A DNA stretch of 64,000 bases from Xenopus tropicalis (taxonomy: Eukaryota; Chordata; Amphibia; Anura; Pipidae). The position numbers and the translations under genes are program-made. Below, one piece after another: positions 22,816-32,851 of this stretch (positions within the stretch are counted from its first letter, which is position 1; each line of letters starts with the position of its first letter). The notes under the pieces were generated by a model, which made no database searches, was not told where the DNA came from, and saw only the letters and a program-made list of their open reading frames with translations. The stretch covers positions 29,004,482-29,068,481 of the forward strand of contig NC_030681.2 in NCBI RefSeq assembly GCF_000004195.4. Direction: 5' to 3'.

Positions 22816-24138
22816 ATTTAGAACACTACACAAACACAGGCAAGGACCTTCCCCTTGCCCATTATTTAAATGCCAGTGAGTATGTTGAGATAGCTTTATG
22901 TTTTATCATAATTTGCCTTTTTTCCATTCATACAAATGAACAGGAGATGCCATGTTGCTTGCCTCAGCAAATATCCATGGCAAAAAAAAAAAAATCTCAG
23001 TCAAGACGAGTAGAATGGTCCCAGGCCAGAGAAGGTTGCACCATGGCGTATGACATATGACAGGACACCCATTTGCTACTCACTGGAGTACAGCTTTAAT
23101 GTCACCTTCGGCAAATAAATTAGCTCCATGTAACATTACCCTAATGGGCTGAAAACACATAATTAATTTTGCTGTAAATAGAAGCGGGTCTGTAATGTCA
23201 AATGCTGCTGGGTACAAGAGCATTCGTTAACTCTGCTCTCGATCAATCTGCATGAAACGCTTCTTCTGTATTCTAGAATGAATTTTTTGGCCAATTGCAA
23301 TCCCTTCATGCGCAGGCCTAAGTATTACTTTTTAATCAGGTTACACGGAAAGTTATGCGGTTGAGGAATATGTGTTCGAATGAGTTTTGACATACTGTTT
23401 GCTTAATGTCTAACTTTATCTCATAATGCATTCTTCACCTCTAACATCCCCAGATTTCCATTTGGACGTAATGAGAGGCATTTTATCATAAGTGTCACTC
23501 AATTCATTACTTGGCCACGGAATTCTTGTTAAGCTTTAGTTGTCTTTCATGGGGATCATTAAGGGAAACAAATAACAGACAGACCCGATTATGAACTGGA
23601 ACTTTTTTTGGAGCAAACTTGTGTTCTGACTCATTTCCTTTTCTTTGTGCTTCTGAAATGCTTTCAAATTTATGGATTTGTTTGCCATTTGCATAAGTGT
23701 AGGCAGACAATATATTTACAGTTCCATTTTTTATTCTTATGCTTGTGGTTTAAGAAAATCTATTTGGACACTGAGTATGTGACTATTCAGTGGGTTTTAT
23801 TAAACATTATACCGGTTTTATGTTCTCCGCCTGCATTTCCAGGCCAAAACCAATTTGCTGTTTGTACCTAGGAAAATCTAAAGAGAATTCTTAAAAGTTT
23901 GTTTGCCTTTTTTCTTGCAATAATCATAAGAAACTTATATAAACTTCTCATTTCTGCTGTATGCTCGGGCGGAGGGGGGGGAGGAAATGCATCTACTCTT
24001 AGGAACTTTTATTCCTCCCATATTCACATAAGCAGCAGTTTGCCTTCGCTTATCCTAGTCACAGTTTCCAGCTCTTCCAATGGTTTGTAAATTGAGCAAA
24101 GTTGGGGCTGATTTTCACCTGCATATAATCCACTCTGT
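22816..24138. other. Unique stretch, candidate conserved island 23090-23560
   Basis: 23090-23560 lacks repeat ends and is dense in complex AT-rich words with retained CpG (AACACATAATTAATTTTGC, GAGCATTCGTTAAC, CATGCGCAGGCC, CATAATGCATTC, TTGGACGTAATGAG). It looks like conserved non-coding DNA. The remainder, including a G-rich patch at 23966-23984, is unremarkable. Confidence 0.38.
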
Positions 24139-24139
24139 A

Positions 24140-24740
24140 GGGCTGATTCACTAAAGGTCGATAAGTTTTATTGCACGCTTTTTTGCGTTAAAATAGACGC
24201 GAAAATGAACGCGCGATTCGCTACAGTATTACCGCATGCGTTAAGTCGCATATCGCATTCGTTAACTTACCCGCTACCGCATGCGTTAATTTGCGCGCCG
24301 AAATAACACTAACGCATGATTCACAAACACTTAGACGCACTAAATATCGCATTAGTCTATGCGAAAATTAACACCTACTTGGGGCAGGCGGTAATTATAG
24401 AAAAGTACAGTTCATGAGCTTTTGGCAACACAATATGGACTTTGCAGTGTTATTTATTCAAGTCTGTGTTGGCCCTAGAGTGATGCAGCCGCCAGTTTTC
24501 AGGGAAATGGTCATTTTCAGTACAGTAGTTTTCCAAAAGTAATGGCATGTATGGCTAATATGGTGTGCATTTTTTTGCACGCGGCAAATATTTGTAAGCG
24601 GTGCGTTGATTAGCGCTCGTTCCATCAAATACCGCACTAAAATAGTCTTCGCGACTAAAATAACGCAAGCAGCATCGCACGTAAATTTTAATGCATGCTA
24701 TAAATAGCGCACGTTTTAACGCACTTTAGTGAATCGGCCC
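24140..24740. mobile_element. 601-bp MITE, GGGCYGATTCACTAAAG ends
   Basis: GGGCTGATTCACTAAAGG at the left faces CTTTAGTGAATCGGCCC at the right. Both arms are rich in CGCATTAAC-like words (GTTAAAATAGACGCG, CCGCATGCGTTAA). The superfamily is unclear because I see no convincing target duplication. The middle (about 24380-24560) is ordinary sequence, perhaps captured. Confidence 0.72.
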
Positions 24741-24958
24741 TTGTGTGTCTGCACTCAGGCCAATGTGCTTCTCAGTGCAGAGAACAGTGATGATGGGCTG
24801 ATTCTTGGCCTGCCTATAAAATCAGCCCCGTCTGGCAGCAGCCTAAAGCTCATAATGCACAGCAACACCCACTCATTTTGACAAGTCACCAGTCAGATTT
24901 TAATCTTGAATTGTCTTCTCAAAACAACTACTCATAAGGTAAACTATGGAATCCCATG

Positions 24959-25208
24959 CAGGGTTGGAGTGGACCAGCAGGGCACCAGGAAACAACTTGG
25001 TGGGCCCTGGCCTATATGGGCCCTGCTGACCAAGGCCTACCCCCTATGATACTGTGGATGCTCCCCTGCTGCCCCCTCTCACTGGATCACGGATTGAGGA
25101 AGGAGGTAAAATGTATGCAATGTGACAGGGATGGAGGGCTGGGCAGATGTAGGGAGGTGGGTGAGGCCCTTATGGTTGCAGCACCATGACCCCTGGACAG
25201 CCCGTCTG
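24959..25208. mobile_element. hAT MITE with perfect 8-bp duplication
   Basis: CAGGGTTGGAGTGGACCAGC begins it and GACAGCCCGTCTG ends it. ATCCCATG occurs exactly at 24951-24958 and 25209-25216. The CAGGGTTGGA start is a common Xenopus hAT type. A 77-codon frame inside is not a gene. Confidence 0.88.
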
Positions 25209-25284
25209 ATCCCATGGCGGAATGAGTAGACCACTTTATTTATGGAGTGGAGTAGTTGGACTAGAGGTTAAGTGATCATATAAA

Positions 25285-25285
<1 letters not shown>

Positions 25286-25318
<33 letters not shown>
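25286..25318. repeat. (TA)n microsatellite
   Basis: An uninterrupted TA run of about 32 nt. Confidence 0.9.
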
Positions 25319-25321
<3 letters not shown>

Positions 25322-25820
25322 TATAAATAGTTCCTGTTCCTTGTTGATTGAGAGCTGATGAAGTCCTTAGCCATTAGAAATCTCCACCCTGCCTGATCAA
25401 CATCCTCAATCAAATATCAGTCCATCAGGGTATATTTTTGGGCCCCTAATTAAGCCAATAGAGTCTTGACTTTGCAGTATCCCAAGGCACACAGGCACCA
25501 TATAACTCCAAAGGTTTCAATACAAGCCTTTACTACACTTGTCAGTTGCTAATGGGATAACTTGGTAATGTTGATACTGACCCTTGATTGCAAGGTTAAG
25601 CTGCAACAGACTGTTTTTGGAAATAATATGCAATTTAATCATACATAAGGATTTAAAATGAAAATATATCCCTCTGAGCTTCTTCAGTTCAGAAAAGGTG
25701 TATAACACTGAAGCTCCAGAAATAAATAATTTATTATACATTTTTTTTCTGCACAAACATACCTAATTCCACAGACTGAAAGAAAACCATGAAAACTTGT
25801 ATGACCAATTTCCCAATATC
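25319..25820. other. Unique stretch
   Basis: No repeat end or coding signal. CTGATGA near 25351 was checked as a ribozyme core and rejected because no stem II forms. Confidence 0.4.
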
Positions 25821-25828
25821 CCTTAGAC

Positions 25829-26024
25829 CAGGGATGTTCTAACATTTTTAGTCATATTTAAATGTAAAAAGACTTGGGGAGCTGTACAAGCATTAAATAT
25901 GTTCCTGGTGGTTCCATGTAAGGGCTGTAATCAGCTTTTTGGTAGCCTCTATATGGAATGGGAGCAACATTCAAGAGGTTGGTAAGCAACATGTTGCTCT
26001 AGAGCCACTGGTTGGGGGTCACTG
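25829..26024 (+). mobile_element. hAT MITE, 196 bp, perfect CCTTAGAC duplication
   Basis: CAGGGATGTTCTAAC and GGTTGGGGGTCACTG bound it. CCTTAGAC occurs exactly at 25821-25828 and 26025-26032. This is the cleanest proof in the window that the GATCCCCAACC family makes 8-bp duplications and is hAT. The next MITE starts 12 bp later, overlapping this duplication. Confidence 0.92.
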
Positions 26025-26036
26025 CCTTAGACAGTG

Positions 26037-26304
26037 GGGGATATTTATTATGCTGTGTAAAAAGCGGCGAGAAAATTCGCCACACATTGCTAGGCTTCGC
26101 CGTGTAAAAATGGCGTAAAAACTGCGTAAAATCGGCGTAATTCTTTTACACGTTTTTTCTTCCACTGGAACTTATGGAAAATAATGGCGTAATATCCGGC
26201 GTAATATCTGGCGTTCAGATGGCGATCTTTTCCATTTATTTTACACAGCTTTTTACTCAGTTTTTTCGGCAAATTAGTTTTACACAGCATAATAAATACG
26301 CCCC
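26037..26304. mobile_element. 268-bp MITE with ACAGTG duplication
   Basis: GGGGATATTTATTATGC and GCATAATAAATACGCCCC are inverted ends, followed inward by TGTGTAAAA and its complement. ACAGTG lies on both sides (26031-26036, 26305-26310), so the duplication is 6 bp. The left one shares AC with the preceding hAT duplication. The superfamily is not assigned. Confidence 0.8.
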
Positions 26305-26357
26305 ACAGTGTAATGCAGCCCCACCCCTTATTTGTTCCATTGTGAAGTGCTGAATTT

Positions 26358-26434
26358 TGGGACTTGAAGTCCCTTTGCTTTGCAGAGAATCTGTGCATCA
26401 ACCACTAAGCAAAGCAGAGGGGCTTCAAGTCCCT
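26358..26434. repeat. Inverted repeat, about 25-bp arms
   Basis: GGGACTTGAAGTCCCTTTGC (26359-26378) faces GCAAAGCAGAGGGGCTTCAA (from 26410), separated by about 25 nt. It may be the remains of a short MITE. From 26500 to 26590 a second, weaker pair occurs (TTGCTTGGTGG against CCACCAAGCAA). Confidence 0.6.
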
Positions 26435-26625
26435 TATTCCTTTACTTTACAGTGCAACAAAGGAAGTGTGGGGTTGCATGATACTGTGTATCTAAGGGAT
26501 GTTGGGAAATTGCTTGGTGGCTACAAATGCATGGGGCAATTCAATAACAGCTGATTTCTTTTCAGTATTCCCAACTCCCACCAAGCAACCACTCTAAAAG
26601 GCTGATTATCTTTTTTTTCAGCCAG

Positions 26626-26956
26626 TTGCAGGTAGAACAATAATAGGTATAGTAGGATGGAGCACGCCAAGACAACTATGTTAATAAAAATGAACTTTTA
26701 TTTTTAGCTTCCATTAAAAACATGGTGCAAAAATAGAAGAACTGAAACCCCCCCAGCTTGACGCATTTCATGGCTCAAGGCCACTTCATCAGAAGCTATA
26801 TGATAGCTATATGATCCTACTATACCTATTGTTTTGCCTTTTGCCACGCCTGGATCGGGGGCGTTATTGGATGTGTTAGCACGGGACACTATGAACGCGG
26901 AACCTATCCGGTGAGTGCTCCCTGTTTTTGTGCTTAGAACTTGCAGGTAGAACAAT
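26626..26956 (-). mobile_element. 0.3-kb ribozyme-bearing retroelement with 16-bp duplication
   Basis: TTGCAGGTAGAACAAT occurs exactly at 26626-26641 and 26941-26956 and brackets a 299-bp insert. Read on the minus strand, the insert starts GTTCTAAGCACAAAAACAGG, carries a hammerhead fold in the middle (26755-26797), and ends CTCCATCCTACTATACCTATT-like. A 17-bp block, AATAGGTATAGTAGGAT (26642-26658), recurs inverted at 26814-26830. GGAGCAC and GTGCTCC near the ends are also inverted. No protein is encoded. Hammerheads of this kind are known from Penelope-like elements and their non-autonomous relatives; assignment to that group is inference. Confidence 0.7.
26755..26797 (-). ncRNA. Hammerhead-type self-cleaving ribozyme
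   Basis: On the minus strand the parts come in type I order. Stem I is AGCTT (26793-26797) paired with AAGCT (26755-26759). The core box CTGATGA is at 26786-26792. Stem II is GTGGC/GCCAT (four Watson-Crick pairs and one G-U) with loop CTTGA. The second core box GAAA is at 26766-26769. GTC at 26760-26762 would be the cleavage triplet, cut after the C. Stem III is minimal (A-U, U-G, two-base loop), as in Penelope-type hammerheads thought to act as dimers. An extra A lies between CTGATGA and stem II. Activity is unproven. Confidence 0.72.
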
Positions 26957-28309
26957 GTAAGCAAGCATCTAATTGGTTGCCATGGGTTATTGCCCAGGTG
27001 CAAATTTGCCCAATGTAGATAAATGAGAAATTTTTCCCTGGGCCCTGCCAATACTGACAGACGTCCTGCTCTCTTCTTTTTAATCCCTCTGGCAAAACAA
27101 CTACACAATGATTTATTTAATTTCACCTTTAACTACATAGTTCCTTAATCATTTAGTGTCCTTAATATGTCAGTCATTCCTTATAGATATAAAAAATGAA
27201 TTTGTTATCACGACGGCCTCCTTTGGCCTTTAATTTATAGCCGCAAAGGGCAACTGATGTTGAACTGAATAGAATCTTACTTTCTTTTGATCATTCCATG
27301 AACATCGCATTCAGATCAATGCTCATCTGCTTAATAAAGTAACAGCAGATAACAAGCGCTCGGTACCGAAGGGAAAGATATTTTTCTCTGTTTATCCTGC
27401 TCATTTCTCACTTCTGCATACAGATTTTTTTTTTTTTAATCTGGCTTATACTGACTACATTTAATGGGCCTTTTATGTTTTATTGCTTTTAACATGGCAT
27501 AGAAAATACCTTTGAAATGTAAGAACTCATATTTTTTTTTGCAAATATTCTAAAAGCCGCATGAGCAGATTTATTCCGACTGTTAAAAAGTAAATGGTAA
27601 GGTAAGATGTCATCTTTGAGCTGCGATTGCTTATGTCGGTGTAACACTACTAAGCAGCTCTTATTTTATTCTAAATGTCGCGAGTAAGCACAAACCTGCA
27701 CAAGGAAAAATAATATTTTGACAAATTCTCATTACTTGAATCACTTTTCCAGTTGTTTACAGCCTATGCTTGTAGCCCTTTTCTTCACAAGTTATTCTGT
27801 TATTTTATACCCACTGTAAAATACAAATATAAAATATTGCCATTCCAATTAAGCCACAAATGCAAAATGTTCATGCAACGTCTTCCGTTCAAAATATATT
27901 GTTCAACATCTACTAATGACACATAATGTGACATCTAATGACCGGCCTAGTGTTCCAGTAAGGAAGAAAAAGAAGCACAGACGTGTGCAAGGTATTGACT
28001 GGAAGAGAGCTGACTGCTGCAACACTGGTACATAGTCAGAGCCAGCAGTGCAGGGAATAGCAAAGGAGGACACACAAATGCTTTGGAATAGCTTATAACT
28101 ATACTCATATATGAAAGTTGGTCTCTTTTTGAGATACTAAGCCTTCTTACACCCCAATGTCTCTCTGCCTTTGGTCTTTGCCAAAACAATTTGTCAGTGG
28201 CTAAGCAGAAAAGGGGGCCTAAACGTAAAGCTAAGTTAAATTGGTCAAGGTTTCAGGGTTGGATGGATTAGAACAACAAATACTTCAAGTCAATTTATTA
28301 TTTCTTATA
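26957..28309. other. Unique stretch, candidate conserved island 27150-27900
   Basis: 26970-27050 resembles a fragment of the TGTAATAAAAGGC element at 54800 (TGGTTGCCATGGGTTATTGC). 27150-27900 has no repeat ends, keeps scattered CpG (ATCACGACGGCCTCC, GCGCTCGGTACCGAAGG, AATGTCGCGAGTAAGC) in AT-rich DNA and has many TAAT/TTAAT cores. It resembles conserved non-coding DNA; untested. Confidence 0.38.
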
Positions 28310-28430
28310 TTCTTTGATTCCCTCTTATATGTATGGTAGCAGTTGACTGAAGGAAAACTAATAGAAATTCCCATATTTAAAAAGGATTTGCATGCTCAGC
28401 CTGGTAATTATGGGCCAGTAACACTGACAT
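28310..28430 (+). pseudogene. LINE reverse transcriptase fragment, NYxPVxLT block
   Basis: The plus strand encodes IPIFKKDLHAQPGNYGPVTL. That matches the start of the reverse-transcriptase domain in CR1-like LINEs (consensus form VPIFKKG...NYRPVSLTS). About 40 codons survive, with no terminus or tail. Confidence 0.68.
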
Positions 28431-28696
28431 AGGCAGAGTCAGGACTGGCAATATGAATCCCAGTCTGGGCTTGGGCAGTGGGTAAGTATTTGAAGGTTTG
28501 TCCTGAAGGAAGTCCTGTGCATGTGTTGGTGCATTCGGGTATTTCCCATGAAATGTTTTGTCAATGACCAAATCACCCCCATGTGCCCTGGGTCTAAATG
28601 ATGAAATCATTTGTTTTTTCCAAACCTATTCCAGACTCAATTACAGCAATACATATTACAGCAATATTTAGCCGCTATTAATCAGGAAATAAAGGA

Positions 28697-29159
28697 AAGA
28701 AGGAAGTAAAGGAAAGGCTGATAAAGAGTTAATCTCAAGCTGCAGGCATAACTTCAGTTCTCGCAATAGTGCCCTTAAGTCTCCCCATATTTCTCCCGTT
28801 CAGATGATCAGAAACCTCATAGGAAAAAAATGTTGAGCTCTGAAAGAAAGTTCCCATAATGCCTCACTCCTGCACCAAGACCAAGACCGGTATACATGCT
28901 CAGTTAGTAAGACTATGAGTCAGCTTCACATTCACACATTTCTAAGGAGGGGGAGGGAGTTCTTAGCATTCTTGAGGGGGGGGGGGGGCAGTAGAGAGGA
29001 GAGAGCTGCATGTCTCTGGCACAGGAAAACAGAGAGAAAACAAATCCTGTTTCTTTTGACAGAGAACTCAGTGCAGCGTTTCTGTGAGTGCTTATGGCTG
29101 TATTTACATAGAGCTTTCTGATAAAGCTTACTGAGTTTTTACCTTTCTTTCACCTTTAA
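28697..29159. mobile_element. T2/Kolobok MITE related to the inner element at 43662
   Basis: Its left part (GGAAAGGCTGATAAAGAGTT, AGCTGCAGGCATAACTTCAG, CTCCCCATATTTCTCCCGTT, TTCCCATAATGC) follows the complement of 44220-44410. The right end reads ACCTTTCTTTCACC|TTTAA, with TTAA at 29156-29159. The left TTAA is worn away. A run of about 15 G lies near 28974-28988. Confidence 0.68.
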
Positions 29160-29262
29160 GAATTTCTACTGTATCGTGCCCTAGTAGGAAAGGCTACTGT
29201 GGTTCATATATCCAGGGGGATGTAGGCATAGTTGTGGCTATTCTAAATAAAGTGATTCTGCA

Positions 29263-29678
29263 TTAAAGGAACAGTAACACCAAAAAATGAAAGTGTATAA
29301 AAGTAATAACAATATAATGTACTGTTGCCCTGCATTGCTACAACTGGCGTGTTTGCCTCAGAAAGACTACTATAGTTTATATAAGTTAGCTGCTGTGTAG
29401 CCATGGGGGCAGCCATTCAAAGGAGAAAAGGCACAGGTTACTTAGCAGATAACAGATAAACCCCCATTATATGGGGCTTATCTACTAGTAATCTGCTATG
29501 TAACCTATGCCTTTTCTCCTTTTTTCCAGCTTGAATGGCTGCCCCCATGGCTACACAGCAGCTTATTTATATAGTAGCTTTTCTGTAGCAAAAACACCAG
29601 TTTTTTTGCAGAGCAACAGCACATTATATTTTAATTACTTTAAAACACTTTAATTTTTTGATGTTACTGTTCCTTTAA
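29263..29678. mobile_element. T2/Kolobok long-palindrome MITE
   Basis: TTAA|AGGAACAGTAACACC at the left faces GATGTTACTGTTCC|TTTAA at the right; TTAA lies at 29263-29266 and 29675-29678. Nearly the whole element is one palindrome: GTGTAGCCATGGGGGCAGCC at about 29394 pairs with GGCTGCCCCCATGGCTACAC at about 29538. The RNA would be a long hairpin, a possible small-RNA source. Confidence 0.9.
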
Positions 29679-29708
29679 TTCAACTTCAAGTCCTGTAAGT
29701 ACAGGGGG

Positions 29709-29875
29709 GTAATGAAAAAAATCACAAAAAAGTACCCATGTATTTTGCTTAGAAAAAGTCACTGTAAAAAAGTTGCCATGGAAAAAGCCCATTGACTTCA
29801 ATGTGTTTAATTAATTTTCCTACCCTTTTGCTAATTTTCTGGCAAAGCAACATGGGTCAGATTCAATCATCACTA
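29709..29875. mobile_element. TAGTGATGAGCG-family MITE, decayed
   Basis: The right end GGGTCAGATTCAATCATCACTA is the family terminus. The left end is worn (TAATGAAAAAAATC). The middle carries CCCATTGACTTCAATGTG as in 16380-17010. Confidence 0.6.
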
Positions 29876-29947
29876 TTACCCCCTCTTATATATACAGCCC
29901 TGATGGTAAAGGATCTAGGGGAAGCTAAACCCCCTAATGTAACTGCT

Positions 29948-29987
29948 GAGCTCTCTCTCTCTCTCTCTCTTTTTTTTTTTTTTTTAT
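29948..29987. repeat. (CT)n-T(n) tract
   Basis: About 11 CT units run straight into about 17 T, a polypyrimidine tract of some 40 nt. Confidence 0.9.
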
Positions 29988-30803
29988 ATCAAAATGGAAA
30001 AACCCAACTTTTACTTTAACCAGCAAAATGAAAAGATGTTTTTTCAGTCCAAAAATCTTTTGAGTGTAGAACATATCAAGCAGTGTCATGTTGTAGAAGC
30101 TTTGTCACTTGGCCTGTGGGGTCGTAATTCAAAATATCCATCTGGTGCAATAGATCATTCCATAAAAATTAGCCATTGCCATCACATCAGTCTGCTTCCT
30201 TAATGTCTCCCCTGCCAAATTCTGTTTATGCAGGAGCCCAGCTAAATTTGTTCGTTTCAGCAATATGAGGACAATCTCGTTGTTATTTATTTGCACAGAT
30301 ATTGCCAAACAATGACACTACAGGAAATACCAGCGAATGCCATAATGTGTGAATATAACAAACAACCGTTACGTTTAACACAATGTTCTCATTGATGATG
30401 GGGGTTTTTTTGCATTTGGAACAGCTTTGTCAAATTTGATGACGAAAAATGTATTTTTAAAGGCCGATGACCATCAGAAGAAAACATTTAATGTTCTAAT
30501 TCTGTACTATTTCTGTTAAGAATTATATTTTAATTAAAAATACTTCCTGTGGTGTAGAGGTCCCCAGGTCATGAATAAGCATTAGCTAATGGTATGCAGT
30601 AACACAGTAGATATGTGTGAAAAAACTACAGAAAAATATAAGGTCTGGTATAAGTCGTGGTATATATTCATATATATTCTGTTTTATTGAGGTCATCAAA
30701 TAATCTGTTCTGTGCCCAATTTGGTCAACCCCTGTGCTATGCCTAATTATACTGCTGTGACTTTTGGCCCCCAGGCTACTGATCAGACCAATGCAATCCT
30801 AGG
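29988..30803. other. Unique stretch, candidate conserved island 30225-30560
   Basis: 30225-30560 is complex and repeat-free (CAATCTCGTTGTTATTTATT, CAACCGTTACGTTTAACAC, AAAGGCCGATGACCATCAG, TATTTTAATTAAAAATAC). No frame has a domain. It resembles conserved non-coding DNA; this is inference. Confidence 0.35.
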
Positions 30804-31072
30804 CAGGCCCGGATTTGTGGCGAAGCCTTAAAGGCCCGGGCCTAGGGCGGCAGAAATTTAGGGTCGGCATGCCTCCCCACCGCAACAAAATTGTGACATT
30901 TTGCTCCCATACGGAGCAATGGGGACTTCTCCCCACTGCTCCGTATGGGAGTTTAAATGCCCGCGCATGTGCAATTGCATCGGCACGGCACGGGGGAGGT
31001 GGGTTTATTTGTGTATTTGGGGGGGGGGGCGGGGCGCGAATGGGGGGCGGCCAGGTTTGAAATCCGGCGCTG
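30804..31072 (+). mobile_element. hAT MITE, CAGGCCCGGATTT family, perfect duplication
   Basis: CAGGCCCGGATTTG and AAATCCGGCGCTG are the ends. ATCCTAGG occurs exactly at 30796-30803 and 31073-31080. The GC-rich centre has a CCCATACGGAGCAATGGGGA palindrome half facing CTGCTCCGTATGGG. A second copy lies at 48486-48741 in the opposite orientation. Three overlapping frames here are artefacts. Confidence 0.92.
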
Positions 31073-31177
31073 ATCCTAGGCAGACCCATCAGGACAGGAC
31101 TGCATCCTGACATTTTTTTCTAGCCTGCTGTGATTTTTAAAAGATATTAGTCAGACAGACCATACATTTATATGGAC

Positions 31178-31400
31178 TAGTGAAGAGTGAATTTTGTCGG
31201 CAGACATGGATTCACCGAGAAATTCGGCATTTTGCCAATGGTAAATGGTAAACTTTCACAAAATTTGGCACAAAAAATTTGTGGCCGCGTTAAAAGGTGT
31301 GGTCCCATCAAAAAAGGGTGCGGTCATATAAAAAAAGGGTTCAATCGCATAAAAAAAGGCACGGTCACGTCAAAAAAAGGCACCCATCCCTTTCCAAGCT
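31178..31400. mobile_element. TAGTGATGAGCG-family MITE, right end missing
   Basis: It starts TAGTGAAGAGTGAATTTTGT and contains CAGACATGGATTCACCGAG. It then dissolves into a short array of TCAAAAAAAGG(Y)-type units (31307-31385) with no terminus after it, so the right side is lost. Confidence 0.62.
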
Positions 31401-32417
31401 GCATCCCTTTCCAAGCTGCATCCCTTTTACCTCCTTAAGTTTGTGCCTTTGAGCCCGCTCTCCTTCCCAAGTCGCCCCGCCTCCCCCATCCAGGCCGCAC
31501 CCTCTCCCCTAATCAAAGTCACAAACTTAGGGAGGTGAGACATCGGAGGAGGGCCCTGGAGGTTGCAGCTCTGGTGGGCCCCATTGCTCCATTCCAACAT
31601 TGGGTGGCAAGGACCAGAATGCCTTGTGCCAGACCCTGGGTGCAAATGCTCTCTGAATGAGTGCTAAGGGGTTCTCTTTTCCTCTTGACTTGCGTATAGG
31701 TCTATGTAAATAACCCCAAGTGATTCAATTTTGCACTGTGCTTGGAGTGCTGCTTGTTGCATGTCTTGTTTAAACCCTAGTGACAAGGTTTCAAGGAGCA
31801 GGCGATGCCTTTGCAAATTTTTTTACTTTCTCCTTTTTTATTTTGACTGTGGGAAATAAATGTGCAAGCTTTGTAGCTGCATTTTCCCATAATACGCATG
31901 GCCCCAGATACCTTTACTGCCTGCAGCTTCATTTCTCACATAGATGTAAACATTTTTGTTTTCTTTGCCTTCAAACAGCAGCACAGCTCTTCTGATTCTC
32001 TATGTGACATGGAAATCTGTAGGGACCTGCAAACTAATCTCATGTATATTTCCTAACAACTTGAAATGTTCCTGACTTGCAGTCACAGCGACATTAGGCA
32101 AGCAAATAAGCACTGAAAAACCTTCCTCTGGTTTCCAATTCATTGAATCTTCCAGTTCCCTGAGCATATTTTTTTTAATCTGTACAATTTGTACAGCTCT
32201 GCTTACACAAGCATCGTGTAGAAAAACATAATGCAGAGGATTTATCTTGCTGGCACCATGAAAGCGGGTCAACACATTTTTGCCACAAGATTTATCAGGC
32301 GATTTATCACGTTTAATGAGCCAGGTCATAAAGGAAGCCATTCATGTAGTTAAAGATTCATTGTTCTGTATGGAACTGTAAATGTGCAAGTCAGTCAGGA
32401 AAGACTAAATAGAGCTA
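31401..32417. other. Unique stretch
   Basis: 31430-31530 is CCCTCTCC-rich and bounded by TTAAGTTTGTG and CACAAACTTA, a weak inverted pair. 31990-32350 is complex unique sequence. No gene is recognised. Confidence 0.38.
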
Positions 32418-32708
32418 AGGTGGCCATACATGCACTGATATTCGGTGGGTGTATGGTGGGAGACGAGATGACCGATGTCGGCAAAGGCCTTGAATAGCGG
32501 TTGTCTCATTGATCAGGTGGGACAAAAAATTTTTGATTAGTTGCCCAAGCAAAGGCTAGCATTTGGTGCTGACTCATCAGGGGTAGAATTCTTTTGTTTC
32601 TACCAGCATATCTGATGATTCAGCTCTGAACATTAGTGCAGGGTACAAACGATCAATGTAACCAATGGTCACAGGAAAGATCATACTTGTAACATGTTTG
32701 GCCACCAT
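32418..32708. mobile_element. TA-flanked MITE, AAGGTGGCCATACAC family
   Basis: AGGTGGCCATACATGC and TTTGGCCACCAT are the ends, with TA at 32416-32417 and 32709-32710. The interior (GGGTAGAATTCTTTTGTTTC, ATCTGATGATTCAGCTCTGA) is shared with 41338-41608. Confidence 0.8.
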
Positions 32709-32851
32709 TAGGCTTAATATAAGCAAGCTGAAGCCACTGGTTGGGTCAAGATGCACCCTCTCTGGACGCTTGTTTGAAAAATGGTCATTGGTAAGTCATG
32801 GAACTGTAACAAATATAAGTAAAACAGTAAAGGTACCTTTGAGATTGCAAT

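Noticed and set aside
25351..25385. Second possible hammerhead (CTGATGA followed by GAAA)
   Set aside because: The sequence between the boxes cannot form stem II, and no GTH triplet with a stem I partner is present.
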